NCBI GenBank assembly: GCA_015490465.1
Contig: WFXS01000056.1
Location: 1 to 42,576 of the forward strand
From: Caldifarciminota bacterium
Lineage (GTDB): Bacteria > Hydrothermota > Hydrothermia > LBFQ01
Reading direction: 5' to 3'
DNA length: 42,576 nt
Part shown: in pieces, positions 8,282 to 16,764 of the stretch
How positions within the stretch are numbered: position 1 is the first letter of the stretch
How the letters are laid out: each line of letters begins with the position of its first letter
Notes under the pieces: model-generated
Told to the model about the DNA's origin: nothing
What the model saw: the letters and a program-made list of their open reading frames with translations, nothing else
The model's database searches: none
Translations under genes and position numbers: made by a program

Positions 8282-9844
8282 CTACAAGGAGAGGTTCCCC
8301 ACGCGATCGCGGTGCATTCTCGCCCTACTTATCTGGGCGCATCCGAGGTACAGGTAATCCATGTCCCACTCCCTGTGGGCGTCCGTACCGATGAAGACCT
8401 TCCCCCGGTACTCTCCGGCGAGCAGGAGATTTCCGGAGAGATCTACGCGCCGGGGGTTGGCATTAACCTCAAGGGCCTTGCCCAGTTCCTCTGCTCTGCG
8501 GAACACCCTGTAGAGGTCTACTCTGTAGGCCGGACGTTTCTTTAACACTCTCCCCGTAGGGTGTCCTATGACGTGGACGTAAGGGTTCTCAAGGGCCTTA
8601 AGTATCCTCTCCGTCAGGTCCTCTCCATCTTTCCACGCGTGTACAGAGGCTATGACGAAGTCAAAACGGCTCAGTACCTCGTCCGGGTAGTCCAGAGAAC
8701 CGTCCGGGAGTATGTCCACCTCCGTACCGAACAGTATCCTGATGTAGGGGTACTTCTCCCGGAGCCGCAGGATATCGGAATACTTCTTCTCCAGACGGTA
8801 CTCGTTCAGGCCACCCCCCGATGAGGGTGAGTGATCCGTAAGAGCCACTAAGTTGTATCCTCTGCGTACGGCGGCCCGTACGGCCTCTTCAGGTCTCATA
8901 CTCCCGTCGGAGTACGTCGTGTGGACGTGGGTATCCCCGGGTACGTCTTCGGGAAGTACGGGATCGGGGAGTTCGCCCCTCAGGGCCATCTTTACCTCCT
9001 CCCCGTCCCACCTCTGGAAAGGGTGTATGAACGGGAGGCCGAGCCGTCCGTAAACCTCCTCCTCGGTGGCACCTTCAACGCCCCCCATCTCCTCAAGGGT
9101 ACGGATATGCCCTTCCGGACCCGTAGCGTAGACCAGAACGCTTCCCATGTCTTCGGGGGTGTATATGTGGATCCGGACGGGTATGCGATCCCCTCCCCAT
9201 AGCCAGTGGCCGCGGTCGTACCTCCCTGAGAGGGCAAGGCGGAAAGCGTCCTTTTCGGATATGGCAAAGTCCAGCATTTCCAGAAGTGGTTCCCCTCTCC
9301 TGTACCCCCCAACTGCCACGGCTGAAGGGAAGAGCCTCCCAAAGGCCTTTACGATTATGCGGGCCTCCGGCGCTAAAAGATGGTTGCGGTACTTCAGGTA
9401 GAACAGGACGTTTTCGTAAACCTTTTCCGGGTTCTTAAAGAGTTTCTTTGCCTCCTCAGTGGTCAAAAATTTCAGGAGATCGTCAAACGTACGTATGCCC
9501 ATCTCAACCAGAGTTCTGGCCGTGGCCGGCCCTATCCCCCTGACCTTTACGAACTCCACGGCGTCCTTTCCGTACTCCCTCAGTATCTCCTCGTACTCCT
9601 CCACCCTGCCGTCCTCAAGGAACTCAACTATCCTGTAAACTATCGCTTTTCCGATCGGCAGGGCCTTCTGCAGACCCTTAACCCCTTCGTACTCGTATAT
9701 TCCGGCCACGTCCTCGGGGAATTCGGAGAGTATCCGGGCTGCCCGTCTGTAGGCATCGCAGCGGAAACGGGAATCACCCTTTAAAAGGCATCCACCGTGC
9801 AGTACATCAAAGATCCTGTACAGCCTGTAGTTGGCTTCCGACAC
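8282..9844 (-). CDS. polX: PolX-family protein (DNA polymerase X N-terminal region + PHP domain), polymerase active site apparently degenerate
   Basis: HhH motif VRGIGPATARTLVEMG; PHP motifs DTHVHTTYSDG, LTDHS, EVDILPDGSLDYPDEVL, GHPTGRVL, NANPRRVDLS, GTDAH. Confidence 0.9.
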   Translation of the reverse strand: MSEANYRLYRIFDVLHGGCLLKGDSRFRCDAYRRAARILSEFPEDVAGIYEYEGVKGLQKALPIGKAIVYRIVEFLEDGRVEEYEEILREYGKDAVEFVKVRGIGPATARTLVEMGIRTFDDLLKFLTTEEAKKLFKNPEKVYENVLFYLKYRNHLLAPEARIIVKAFGRLFPSAVAVGGYRRGEPLLEMLDFAISEKDAFRLALSGRYDRGHWLWGGDRIPVRIHIYTPEDMGSVLVYATGPEGHIRTLEEMGGVEGATEEEVYGRLGLPFIHPFQRWDGEEVKMALRGELPDPVLPEDVPGDTHVHTTYSDGSMRPEEAVRAAVRRGYNLVALTDHSPSSGGGLNEYRLEKKYSDILRLREKYPYIRILFGTEVDILPDGSLDYPDEVLSRFDFVIASVHAWKDGEDLTERILKALENPYVHVIGHPTGRVLKKRPAYRVDLYRVFRRAEELGKALEVNANPRRVDLSGNLLLAGEYRGKVFIGTDAHREWDMDYLYLGCAQISRARMHRDRVGNLSL

Positions 9845-9847
9845 TCC

Positions 9848-10207
9848 TTATCCTTCTCCCTTGACGGCCTTTAGAGCCTCGTAGACGTCGTTGAATGTCC
9901 TGAATACTTTGTCAAAGGCCATTACCTTATAGACCTTAAGGACCTGCCCCTTCGGTCCGCAGATCAGTATGTCGCCTCCCCGTTCCCGTGCGTGTTTGAG
10001 TACCGTTATGAGGGCGCCCCATATCGCCGAGGAAACGTACTCCGCCTCCGATAGGTCAACGATGAATATGTCAACGCCGTCGGCGAGTTTATCGTCAAAG
10101 AACACGATCAGGGGTTCGCGCATGGCCGTGTCAATCTCCCCTATGAGTCTGACGATCCCGATTCTACCGTCCCGACGGAACTTCAAAACGTCTCCGATAT
10201 TTCTCAT
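9848..10207 (-). CDS. STAS-domain protein (anti-sigma factor antagonist-like)
   Basis: GEIDTAMREPL...DIFIVDLSEAEYVSSAIWGALITVLKHARERGGDILICGPKGQVLKVYKVMAFDKVF. Confidence 0.85.
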   Translation of the reverse strand: MRNIGDVLKFRRDGRIGIVRLIGEIDTAMREPLIVFFDDKLADGVDIFIVDLSEAEYVSSAIWGALITVLKHARERGGDILICGPKGQVLKVYKVMAFDKVFRTFNDVYEALKAVKGEG

Positions 10208-10230
10208 GCTTGTATTTTATACCCGCATCT

Positions 10231-11295
10231 TTAGTCGTACGTTAGAGCCTCCTCCTCCCCGTTAAGTACCCTCAGAACACCCTCGGCCAGAGCCTTCATC
10301 TCGTCCTCCCCGGGGTAAACGTACACGGGGGCGATGAAGGATAACCGGCGTTTTAGATTGTCCACCACGTAATCCTCGTGGGCCATACCTCCGGTTATTA
10401 TCACGGCGTCCACCTTACCCTCAAGTACGGCCGCCATACCCCCCGCCTCTTTTCCCACCTGATAGAGCATGGCGTCCACCACCTCCTTCGCTCCGGGGTC
10501 CCCGGCCTTCACCCTCTCCATAACCTTCCTGAAGTCCTTCTCTCCAAGGTAGGCGTACATTCCCCCCTCACCGAATATCATCCTTTTCACCTGATCAAAC
10601 GTGTACTTTCCGGAGAAGCACAGCCTTGCAAGGCTCATAACGGGGAGGGTCCCGGTGCGTTCAACGGAGAAGGGGCCCTCTTCCATGGAGTTCGTGAGGT
10701 CCACCATCCTCCCATCCCTGTGGGCCGACACCGTGATACCGCTTCCGAGGTGGATAACGATGAGGTTGCTTTTACCGTAGTCCTTTCCGTTCTCCTTCGC
10801 CCACCTCTTTGCTACGGCTTTGGTATTCAGGGCGTGGGATAGGCTGTACCGGGGGAGGTCCGGGTGGCCGGAGTACCGGGCGAGGTCGTCCATCTCGTCC
10901 ACGCTAACGGGGTCTACGGTGTAGGCCTTTATTCCCCACTCCTTTGCGAGGTTGTACCCGATTATTCCGGACAGGTTGGAGGCGTGGAAACCCCTCTTGC
11001 TCTCGTAGAGGTCAAATACCATCTTCTCGTTCACCTCGTACGTGCCGCTCCGGAGGGGCTTGAGGAGACCCCCTATAACGGCTATGGCGTCTATTCCTTC
11101 CCCCGTCACGTTCCTTTTCTTGAGGATCTCCCTTATTACTCTCTCACGGAATCGGAGATGCTCCTTAATATCCGGAAGGTTTTTGATGGTTTCGTAATCG
11201 TGTCTGACCGTCTCCTTCCATACCTCCTTATCATTCTCGTAGAGGGCGACTTTGGTTGAGGACGAACCGGTGTTTACGATCAGGACTCTGGCCAT
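10231..11295 (-). CDS. buk: butyrate kinase family protein
   Basis: VLIVNTGSSSTKVALY, GFHASNLSG, HALNTKAVAKRWA, IVIHLGSGITVSAHRDGRMVD, IITGGMAH. Confidence 0.92.
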   Translation of the reverse strand: MARVLIVNTGSSSTKVALYENDKEVWKETVRHDYETIKNLPDIKEHLRFRERVIREILKKRNVTGEGIDAIAVIGGLLKPLRSGTYEVNEKMVFDLYESKRGFHASNLSGIIGYNLAKEWGIKAYTVDPVSVDEMDDLARYSGHPDLPRYSLSHALNTKAVAKRWAKENGKDYGKSNLIVIHLGSGITVSAHRDGRMVDLTNSMEEGPFSVERTGTLPVMSLARLCFSGKYTFDQVKRMIFGEGGMYAYLGEKDFRKVMERVKAGDPGAKEVVDAMLYQVGKEAGGMAAVLEGKVDAVIITGGMAHEDYVVDNLKRRLSFIAPVYVYPGEDEMKALAEGVLRVLNGEEEALTYD

Positions 11296-11342
11296 CGCTG
11301 GATTTTACGGACGGTCGGGGAATCCTCTATATACTTGTCGCC

Positions 11343-12656
11343 GTGAAGGTTGTGGTTGAGAACGTACCACCCGGCTACAGGATGACGGAGCTGGGGCCTT
11401 TGCCGGAGGAGTGGGAGGTGGTGAGGTTGGAGGAGGTTTTTTCGGTTGTTCCAAAGAAAAAACGTGAACGCATAGTGGAGGATAATACCGCTTATCGTCT
11501 ACTCACTGTCAGGCTGTACGCTAAAGGGGTCATACTCCGTGAGGTAAAAGAGGGCAAGGACATAGGCACCAAAAAACTCTACGAGGTTAAGGAGGGAGAT
11601 TTCGTTTTTTCCAAGATAGACGCCCGTAATGGGGCGTGGGGATTTGTGAGCAAGGATCTGTCGGGTGCGTTAGTTAGCGGAGATTTCCCTATTCTTTCGT
11701 TAAATCGTGAAATTGCGGATGAGGATTTTATAACGTTCTCCCTATCCCGTCCTTCTATCTGGAAAGTATTGAGGAACATAGCGGTGGGTACAACGAACCG
11801 GCGTAGAGTTCAACCCAAAGAATTCCTGAAGGTTTTATCCATACCCCTCCCCCCACTCCCGGAGCAGAAGGCCATCGCCTACGTCTTAAGGGCTGTGCAG
11901 GAGGCAAGGGAGAAGACGGAAGAGGTTATAAAGGCTCTCAAGGAACTCAAGAAGTCTTTGATGAAGCACCTATTCACCTACGGCCCCGTGCCTCTCGGTG
12001 AGGTTGATAAAGTTAGCCTGAAGGAAACGGAGGTAGGGGATATACCGGAGCATTGGGAGGTGGTGAGGTTGGGGGAGGTGGGAAAAGTCGTTACAGGGAA
12101 AACACCCTCAACCGGAGAACCAAAATATTGGAACGGTACTGTCCCTTTTATCACACCTGTTGACCTTCAGGGAGGAGAAATTTACACGACAGCTCGCACC
12201 ATCACACAAGAAGGTCTTACACAGACTAAAACCGTACCTCAGGGAGCCGTTCTGGTCAGCTGTATAGGGTACATCGGTAAGGTGGGTATCGTGGGGACAA
12301 GGGTGGCAGCCACTAATCAACAAATAAACGCAGTTATCCCTTACACCAGTGTACTGAACAACGTATTCCTGCTTTATGTCCTTCAAAAGGAAGAAGTGCA
12401 GAAAATTATGGATCAGATGACCCGAAAGACTACGGTTCCCATTTTGAATAAATCCAACTTTTCAAAAACGCCCATCCCCCTTCCCCCTCTCCACGAACAG
12501 GAACAGATCGCCCACATACTCCGTTCGGTGGATGACAAAATAGAGACAGAGAGGAAGAGGGCAGAGGCGTTAGATACGCTCTTTAAAACCCTCCTTCACG
12601 ACCTCTTAACGGCTCGTAGGCGTCTGCCGAAGGACTTCGTTAAGAAGTTTGAGTAA
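11343..12656 (+). CDS. hsdS: type I restriction-modification specificity subunit S (two TRDs)
   Basis: Two half-repeats: MTELGPLPEEWEVVRLEEV...IPLPPLPEQKAIA and EVGDIPEHWEVVRLGEV...IPLPPLHEQEQIA. The ORF-track start at 11256 overlaps buk; the GTG at 11343 is more plausible. Confidence 0.9.
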   Translation: MKVVVENVPPGYRMTELGPLPEEWEVVRLEEVFSVVPKKKRERIVEDNTAYRLLTVRLYAKGVILREVKEGKDIGTKKLYEVKEGDFVFSKIDARNGAWGFVSKDLSGALVSGDFPILSLNREIADEDFITFSLSRPSIWKVLRNIAVGTTNRRRVQPKEFLKVLSIPLPPLPEQKAIAYVLRAVQEAREKTEEVIKALKELKKSLMKHLFTYGPVPLGEVDKVSLKETEVGDIPEHWEVVRLGEVGKVVTGKTPSTGEPKYWNGTVPFITPVDLQGGEIYTTARTITQEGLTQTKTVPQGAVLVSCIGYIGKVGIVGTRVAATNQQINAVIPYTSVLNNVFLLYVLQKEEVQKIMDQMTRKTTVPILNKSNFSKTPIPLPPLHEQEQIAHILRSVDDKIETERKRAEALDTLFKTLLHDLLTARRRLPKDFVKKFE

Positions 12657-12692
12657 TACCGAACTTCCTTTACACCGGTAGAATCTCCCCCT

Positions 12693-14138
12693 ATGAAGCT
12701 GTACGAGTGCGTCCCCAACTTCTCCGAGGGCAGGAACGAGGAGGTAATAAACGCCCTTAAGGAGGCCATAGAGTCCGTTCCGGACGTGAAACTTCTGGAT
12801 ATGGAGAAGGATCCGGATCACAACCGGAGCGTCTTCACCTTCGTAGGTACGGCCGAGGGCGTTCTGGACGCCGCCTTTAAGGCCATAAAGGTGGCGGTTG
12901 AGAAGATAGACATGAACAGGCACGAGGGGGCCCACCCAAGGATAGGGGCTGCAGACGTCGTCCCCTTCGTCCCGCTCTTTGATGCCACCATGGAGGAGGC
13001 GGTTGACCTCGCCCACAAGCTGGCGAAGAGGGTGGCGGAGGAGTTGAATCTGCCCGTGTACCTCTACGGTGAGGCCGCTCAGAAGCCTGACAGGTACGAC
13101 CTCGCCAACATCCGCAAGGGTCAGTACGAGGGTCTCGCCGAGAAGATGAAGGATCCTAACTGGAAGCCCGATTACGGCCCGGATACCCCACACCCCACGG
13201 CCGGAGCCACCGTAATAGGGGCGCGGAAGATACTGGTGGCCTACAACGTGAACCTCAACAGCCGCAACCTCAAGGCAGCCAAGAGAATAGCCCGCCACGT
13301 GAGGGCAAAGACGGGGGGCCTCGCCTTCGTAAAGGCGTTGGGCTTTGACCTGCCCACGAAGGACATGGTGCAGGTATCCATGAACTTAGTTGACTACGAG
13401 AAGACTCCTATACACGCGGCTTACGAGTACGTTAAACTCTGGGCGGAGCGTTACTCTCAGCCGGTTTACGAGAGCGAAATCGTTGGCCTCGTTCCACTGA
13501 AAGCCCTGGTTGACGTGGCGAAGTTCTATCTGAAGCTTAACGACTTCAAGCCCGACCAGATAATAGAGAGCCGGATATACGACGGCTGGACGCTGGATCT
13601 GTACCTCTCGGACCTCGCTTCTTCCGAAGCCGTCCCCGGTGGTGGAGCGGTGTCGGCCCTATCCCTCGCTCAGGCTGCCGCTCTCCTGTCCATGGTGGCG
13701 GGAATAGGGTTGAAACGGAAGAAGTACAGGGAGAACTGGCCGAAGTTTCAGGAGATACGTGACAGAGCCAAAGCCATACTCAAGAGAGCCAGAGATCTGG
13801 TTAACGAGGACGTTAAGGCCTTTGAAGAGGTGATGGCCGCCTACAAACTGCCGAAGGACGACCCGGAGAGGAAGGGGAAGATCCAGAAGGCTCTGGTCAG
13901 GGCTGCCGAAGTACCCCTTGAGGTAGTGAAGTTGTCGGCCGAGGTTAAAGGGCTGGCGGACGAGCTTGAGCCGATAGCGCCCAAGTCGGCCATAAGCGAC
14001 GTGTACGTATCCAGATATCAGGCGGAGGCGGCCCTTAAGGGAGCAGCAGAGAACGTTAAGATAAACCTCGCCTCCCTTGAGGAGGGGGAGACCAGGCGGA
14101 GGATAGAGGAGGAGCTGAGCAGGTACACCAAAGAGTAA
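12693..14138 (+). CDS. ftcD: glutamate formimidoyltransferase fused to a formimidoyltetrahydrofolate cyclodeaminase domain
   Basis: ECVPNFSEGRN, DxDHNRSV, HEGAHPRIGAADVVPFVP, ARKILVAYNVNL; C-terminal FTCD-like LASSEAVPGGGAVSALSLAQAAALLSMVAG. Confidence 0.93.
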   Translation: MKLYECVPNFSEGRNEEVINALKEAIESVPDVKLLDMEKDPDHNRSVFTFVGTAEGVLDAAFKAIKVAVEKIDMNRHEGAHPRIGAADVVPFVPLFDATMEEAVDLAHKLAKRVAEELNLPVYLYGEAAQKPDRYDLANIRKGQYEGLAEKMKDPNWKPDYGPDTPHPTAGATVIGARKILVAYNVNLNSRNLKAAKRIARHVRAKTGGLAFVKALGFDLPTKDMVQVSMNLVDYEKTPIHAAYEYVKLWAERYSQPVYESEIVGLVPLKALVDVAKFYLKLNDFKPDQIIESRIYDGWTLDLYLSDLASSEAVPGGGAVSALSLAQAAALLSMVAGIGLKRKKYRENWPKFQEIRDRAKAILKRARDLVNEDVKAFEEVMAAYKLPKDDPERKGKIQKALVRAAEVPLEVVKLSAEVKGLADELEPIAPKSAISDVYVSRYQAEAALKGAAENVKINLASLEEGETRRRIEEELSRYTKE

Positions 14139-14295
14139 GGGACGTAGGGATAGACTAAGGCTTAATTTCAGGAGGTGCCGTTGTGTTTTAAAGTAGGTGG
14201 GGCGGAGTACTTAGTAAAGGTAAACGTAAGGAAAACAACTTGCACATCCCCACATTCCGATGACTACAACACCATTTCCATTGGGAATATATAGA

Positions 14296-15790
14296 TTACC
14301 TTACCACCACCTTAAACACCTTACCCCCGACCTTCACGAAATACACACCGGCGGGCAAGGAAACCCTGCCCTTGCCCCTGAAAACGAGCCTGCCGCTCAC
14401 GGAATAGACTTCGCCGTACTCCGGAACCTCCAACCCACCCTTCACAACCCTGATGGCAACCTTTTCACCTCCCTTAACTACCTCCTCAACCCCAATTATC
14501 TCACTGATAACACCCCTGAAGAACCAAGCGTTACCCCCACCGGAAAAGGAAGAAGCGTCCAGAGACCTATCACCACCGACGTAGTAATATACCGTATCCC
14601 TGTACGTTATCAAACTCGCATAGTGATTGCCGTTCCATCCGTTGCACGATGACCATACGTCAGGATGATGGCCGAAAGCAGAGGCTATCCTCCTGTTCCT
14701 CCACACACCTCCCTCCATCCATCCGTACATCACCATACTCGTGTCCCACCTCCCCGGTGCCTTCAACGAAAAACAGAAGAAGCGTATCTCCAGAGGAGGA
14801 TAAAACGGGATTTCCCTGAATGCTGTCACTTCTGTAAACTGCACTATCTATCCACGTTGTTCCTCCGTCAAAGCTGTAGGAGACGTATACGTTGCACCTC
14901 CCTGTGTCGCTGCGGTCGTTCCCATAGACGTAGGCAACTGCAAGACCGTTCATACCAAAGGCCGATATGCTCTTGAGCCGCTTCGTGAAGCCATTAAACG
15001 GAACGTTGCATTGCTTATACAGAGGTCTCCTGTAGAACCGTGCTGCCACACCCGGCACCTCGTTCCACGTCGTGCCACTGTCCGTGGAGTAGAAGACGTG
15101 GATGTAAACGGAGTCAGTAGGTGGATATACTTTCTCCTCAACTGCAAGGTAGTACACGCCATCATGATAAGTGAGATACGGAATGTTGAAAATAGAATTA
15201 CGACGAGCAATAGATTTTCTAATCACCCAATCACCCGGCGCACCGTGGTTGTCGTTGGTAAGGATGAAGACTGTGTCCTCCTTCATCCACGCCCCTATCA
15301 CTCTACTACTACCCAGAACACCTATCACCCACGGTTTGTCCCTGTCCTTTGGGCTGTACTCGTGCATGTTGTAGCAGTACCAGCTGCCCGACAGGTGGGG
15401 ATCGGAGAACGCCATGCAGAATACTATCATGTTTGAATCCCTTCGTGACGTGTCCTTGAGGCTTACCATCCCTATCAGATAGAATCCGTTCGCATTATCT
15501 CCCATTATGCTGACAGAGGGGTCAACTATCGCATACCTGTTTGTGTCCATTACCCACCCGTCATCAAATGTGCCTATCAGGTCCTTTACGTGAAGCCAAT
15601 TTGTGCCTCTGGTGGTATCAACGAAGATGCTTATCGTCCAGAACTTATTAGGCCAGTTTCTGTTTAGTACTGCTGCCACTAAATAGCCGTCGTTAAGGGC
15701 GAGGTCCCCTTCAAGGTAACTCTGGTAGCAGTAGTTGGGTATGTCGCTGTTTATACGTGTAGCGAAGAAGGAGACTGCTAACGGCAGCAC
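14296..15790 (-). pseudogene. secreted protein with T9SS type A-like C-terminal domain, interrupted by an apparent frameshift (ORFs 14660..15790 and 14296..14844)
   Basis: Frame A (GTG start at 15790, GGAGG upstream) reads to FFVEGTG. Frame B, one nucleotide later, continues DTSMVMYGWMEGGVWRNRRIASAFGHHPDVW... and ends SLPAGVYFVKVGGKVFKVVVR. Confidence 0.7.
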
Positions 15791-16515
15791 GTTTCACCTC
15801 CTACCTCACGAGATATATCGGGCTTAGCTCTATCTCGTATTCGTAGGTCCCAAAGGTGTCAGCAAGGGGTATAATAGCCCATCTCATGGGAACAAAGCCA
15901 CTTTTCTTACCGTCCTTTCCCCATGCCCAGCAGGCCGGGGAACCTCCCTCGCTCCATATCCATCCAGGGGGGTTATAGACGTCAAATCCCTTCTTTAAAG
16001 AATCAAGATCTATCCGTATCTCTCTCCACGATGTGTCAAGCGTTAGATTCCTAATGATGAATCCTCTACAGTACTGTTGATATACGATCTCTCCTCCTAT
16101 TTCGTACTTTCCCTTTCCTCTGATATAGAAGACGAGATACCTCCCCCAGTCAAGGAGGTCAAGGGGATAGCCCCTGAGATCAGATGCCATACCGGGCATA
16201 AGAAGTTCCGTTCTCCAGCTCTTATCTTTGTACTCCCACACCCCCCTTAGATGCAGGGCCTTGTAGTCATCTACGATCCTGTACTCTCCATCGGGTGCGG
16301 GTATGCTATCACTCAAGGGTAAAGTATCAAAGTTGGCTATCTCCCAGCCTCCGTACTCGTACTTCACCGCACCTACGGCCTTAAGTATGCTATCCATCTG
16401 CCTGCTCTCGTCAAGATCAGCAAGAAGATAAACAAAAAACAACATAAGGTCATATTTTAATGGTGAACTGATATGCGTGTAAGTGCTTAAAATTAACCGT
16501 ACGTGTAGCGAAGAA
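15745..16515. repeat. long dispersed repeat, copy 2
   Basis: See copy 1 at 75..905; the shared sequence includes the gene, its leader and the downstream RBS/GTG signal-peptide start. Confidence 0.85.
15801..16445 (-). CDS. hypothetical protein, repeat-family copy 2
   Basis: 214 aa, near-identical to 186..875; no family recognised by eye. Confidence 0.8.
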   Translation of the reverse strand: MLFFVYLLADLDESRQMDSILKAVGAVKYEYGGWEIANFDTLPLSDSIPAPDGEYRIVDDYKALHLRGVWEYKDKSWRTELLMPGMASDLRGYPLDLLDWGRYLVFYIRGKGKYEIGGEIVYQQYCRGFIIRNLTLDTSWREIRIDLDSLKKGFDVYNPPGWIWSEGGSPACWAWGKDGKKSGFVPMRWAIIPLADTFGTYEYEIELSPIYLVR

Positions 16516-16600
16516 GGAGACTGTTAACGGCAGCACGTTTCACCTCCTACCTCACGAGATATATCGGGCATATCTCGTACCTGTAGGTCCTAAAGATGCG
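16485..16600. repeat. truncated third repeat copy (3' end of the hypothetical gene + RBS/signal-peptide start remnant)
   Basis: GTGTAGCGAAGAAGGAGACTGTTAACGGCAGCACGTTTCACCTCCTACCTCACGAGATATATCGGGC, then decayed similarity (ATATCTCGTACCTGTAGGTCCTAAAG). Confidence 0.8.
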
Positions 16601-16764
16601 GACGTGAAATGCATCTACTGACACCTTACAGAGAAACAGCAGGATCACCCGGAAGCCGTCTATCGCTTCCATCCCGACATCGCTCCACTGGATCGTTCGT
16701 TTTTTGCCTTCATTTTACACCCATTTGATTTTTGACCCGCCAGACTGTACAATAGAGGCGCACC

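Noticed and set aside
14770-14795. Possible programmed frameshift at a T5 run (CTGTTTTTCGTT on the minus strand)
   Set aside because: Not a canonical slippery heptamer, and the required shift is +1. The downstream ACCGGGGAGG run explains the frame join more simply.
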